The translations under genes were made by a program, and so were the position numbers. The notes under the pieces were generated by a model, which saw nothing but the letters and a program-made list of their open reading frames with translations, had not been told where the DNA came from and did no database searches. This document shows positions 63,519-64,000 of a stretch of DNA of 64,000 nucleotides, in pieces. Where the stretch lies: the NCBI GenBank assembly GCA_023101725.1, contig JALJCO010001385.1:124001-188000 (forward strand), written 5' to 3'. How positions within the stretch are numbered: the first letter of the stretch is position 1; each line of letters begins with the position of its first letter. This stretch comes from Atherinomorus stipes (taxonomy: Eukaryota; Chordata; Actinopteri; Atheriniformes; Atherinidae).

Positions 63519-64000
63519 GTAAGTCCGACCACCTCCTCTGCACCATCATCCCTCCTCCCTTTATCATGCCTGCTTTACCAGTCACCGGTTTCACCCCTGG
63601 TTATCACAGAGCTGATCAGCAGTGATCCTCTTGTCTGTAGCATGAGATTAAGTCACCTCAGCATGGAGCAGTTCCCCAATTCAACCACATAAACCTAGAC
63701 TTAATAGTGCACCACAAACCAGAATAATACTTCTCCTTAAAAACCCCCTCACAGTTTGCCTGTTTTTCCTTTAACACCCTCTTTCCTTCTTTATAATCTA
63801 ACACATCTGGATAAACTCCTCAGAAATGATCATAACAGTGGGATTTGTGGGATGCATTGCAAAATAAGAATCCTCAGCCAACTCTGTACATCCTTCTCTC
63901 TTCTTCCATCATCATTTTCCATCTAAAGCTAACAAACTTCATCTTTCTGTCAGTGGGTCTTCTCCAACCTTGCTGTAATTCTAACTTCTGCTGACCTGCT
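63519..64000 (+). other. meis2: Start of the next meis2 intron
   Basis: The intron begins with a consensus donor gtaagt. The 480 bp to the window end are unremarkable CT-rich sequence. No coding match to either known MEIS2 C-terminus (GMGMNMGMDGQWHYM type or the longer HPHHPAMM type) is visible, so the final exons are downstream. Confidence 0.9.

Noticed and set aside
63519..63625. Read-through C-terminus (35 codons) as a real alternative end
   Set aside because: The donor gtaagt is consensus, the extension resembles no known MEIS C-terminus, and it is pyrimidine-biased intron sequence. Kept only as a note in the exon entry.

Overview
The window is eukaryotic, specifically vertebrate, and almost certainly comes from a ray-finned (teleost) fish. 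It holds one gene fragment on the + strand: the 3' half of the coding region of meis2, a TALE-class homeobox gene. Five short exons with canonical AG/GT borders and perfectly compatible phases (115, 146, 77, 59 and 111 bp, 508 bp in all) translate to the end of the serine/glycine-rich linker, an acidic stretch, the complete TALE homeodomain and the start of the C-terminal activation region. The protein reads as MEIS2 rather than MEIS1 at several diagnostic sites: [18 protein letters not shown], the optional GFLLDPS insert, and [20 protein letters not shown]. The teleost assignment is an inference from intron sizes (about 17-20 kb, compact compared with mammals) and from abundant short microsatellites. 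The a or b copy of the teleost meis2 pair cannot be decided from this sequence.

Layout: 1-5114 is the 3' part of an upstream intron; exon at 5115-5229; 19.3 kb intron; exon at 24513-24658 (homeodomain N-arm and helix 1); 20.1 kb intron; exon at 44800-44876 (PYP loop, helix 2, start of helix 3); 16.8 kb intron; exon at 61680-61738 (rest of helix 3); 1.7 kb intron; exon at 63408-63518 (C-terminal region, with two possible acceptors 21 bp apart); then the start of the next intron, which runs off the window. Neither the start codon nor the stop codon is inside. By comparison with MEIS1/MEIS2 gene structure these are probably exons 7-11.

About 99% of the window is intron. Nothing else in it looks protein coding: the remaining open frames are short, low-complexity or repeat-driven. 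MEIS-family introns are known to carry many deeply conserved developmental enhancers. Many blocks here have that look (unique sequence, AT-rich, full of TAATTA/ATTA cores, CTGTCA/TGACAG MEIS motifs and TGATNNAT PBX-HOX motifs) and are listed as candidates; conservation cannot be tested from one sequence. The most striking non-coding signals are a MEIS/PBX-HOX cluster at 4515-4559, a perfect 15-bp-arm inverted repeat carrying MEIS motifs at 29776-29810, a MEIS plus near-PBX-HOX pair at 42700-42719, and an exact POU-dimer (MORE) palindrome at 91-102. Simple repeats are scattered throughout, the largest being an 18-copy perfect TCTCT tract at 36391-36480. No convincing transposon, tRNA, rRNA, microRNA or CRISPR was seen. 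No new biological system was found; the interest lies in the regulatory content of the introns and the alternative splicing.
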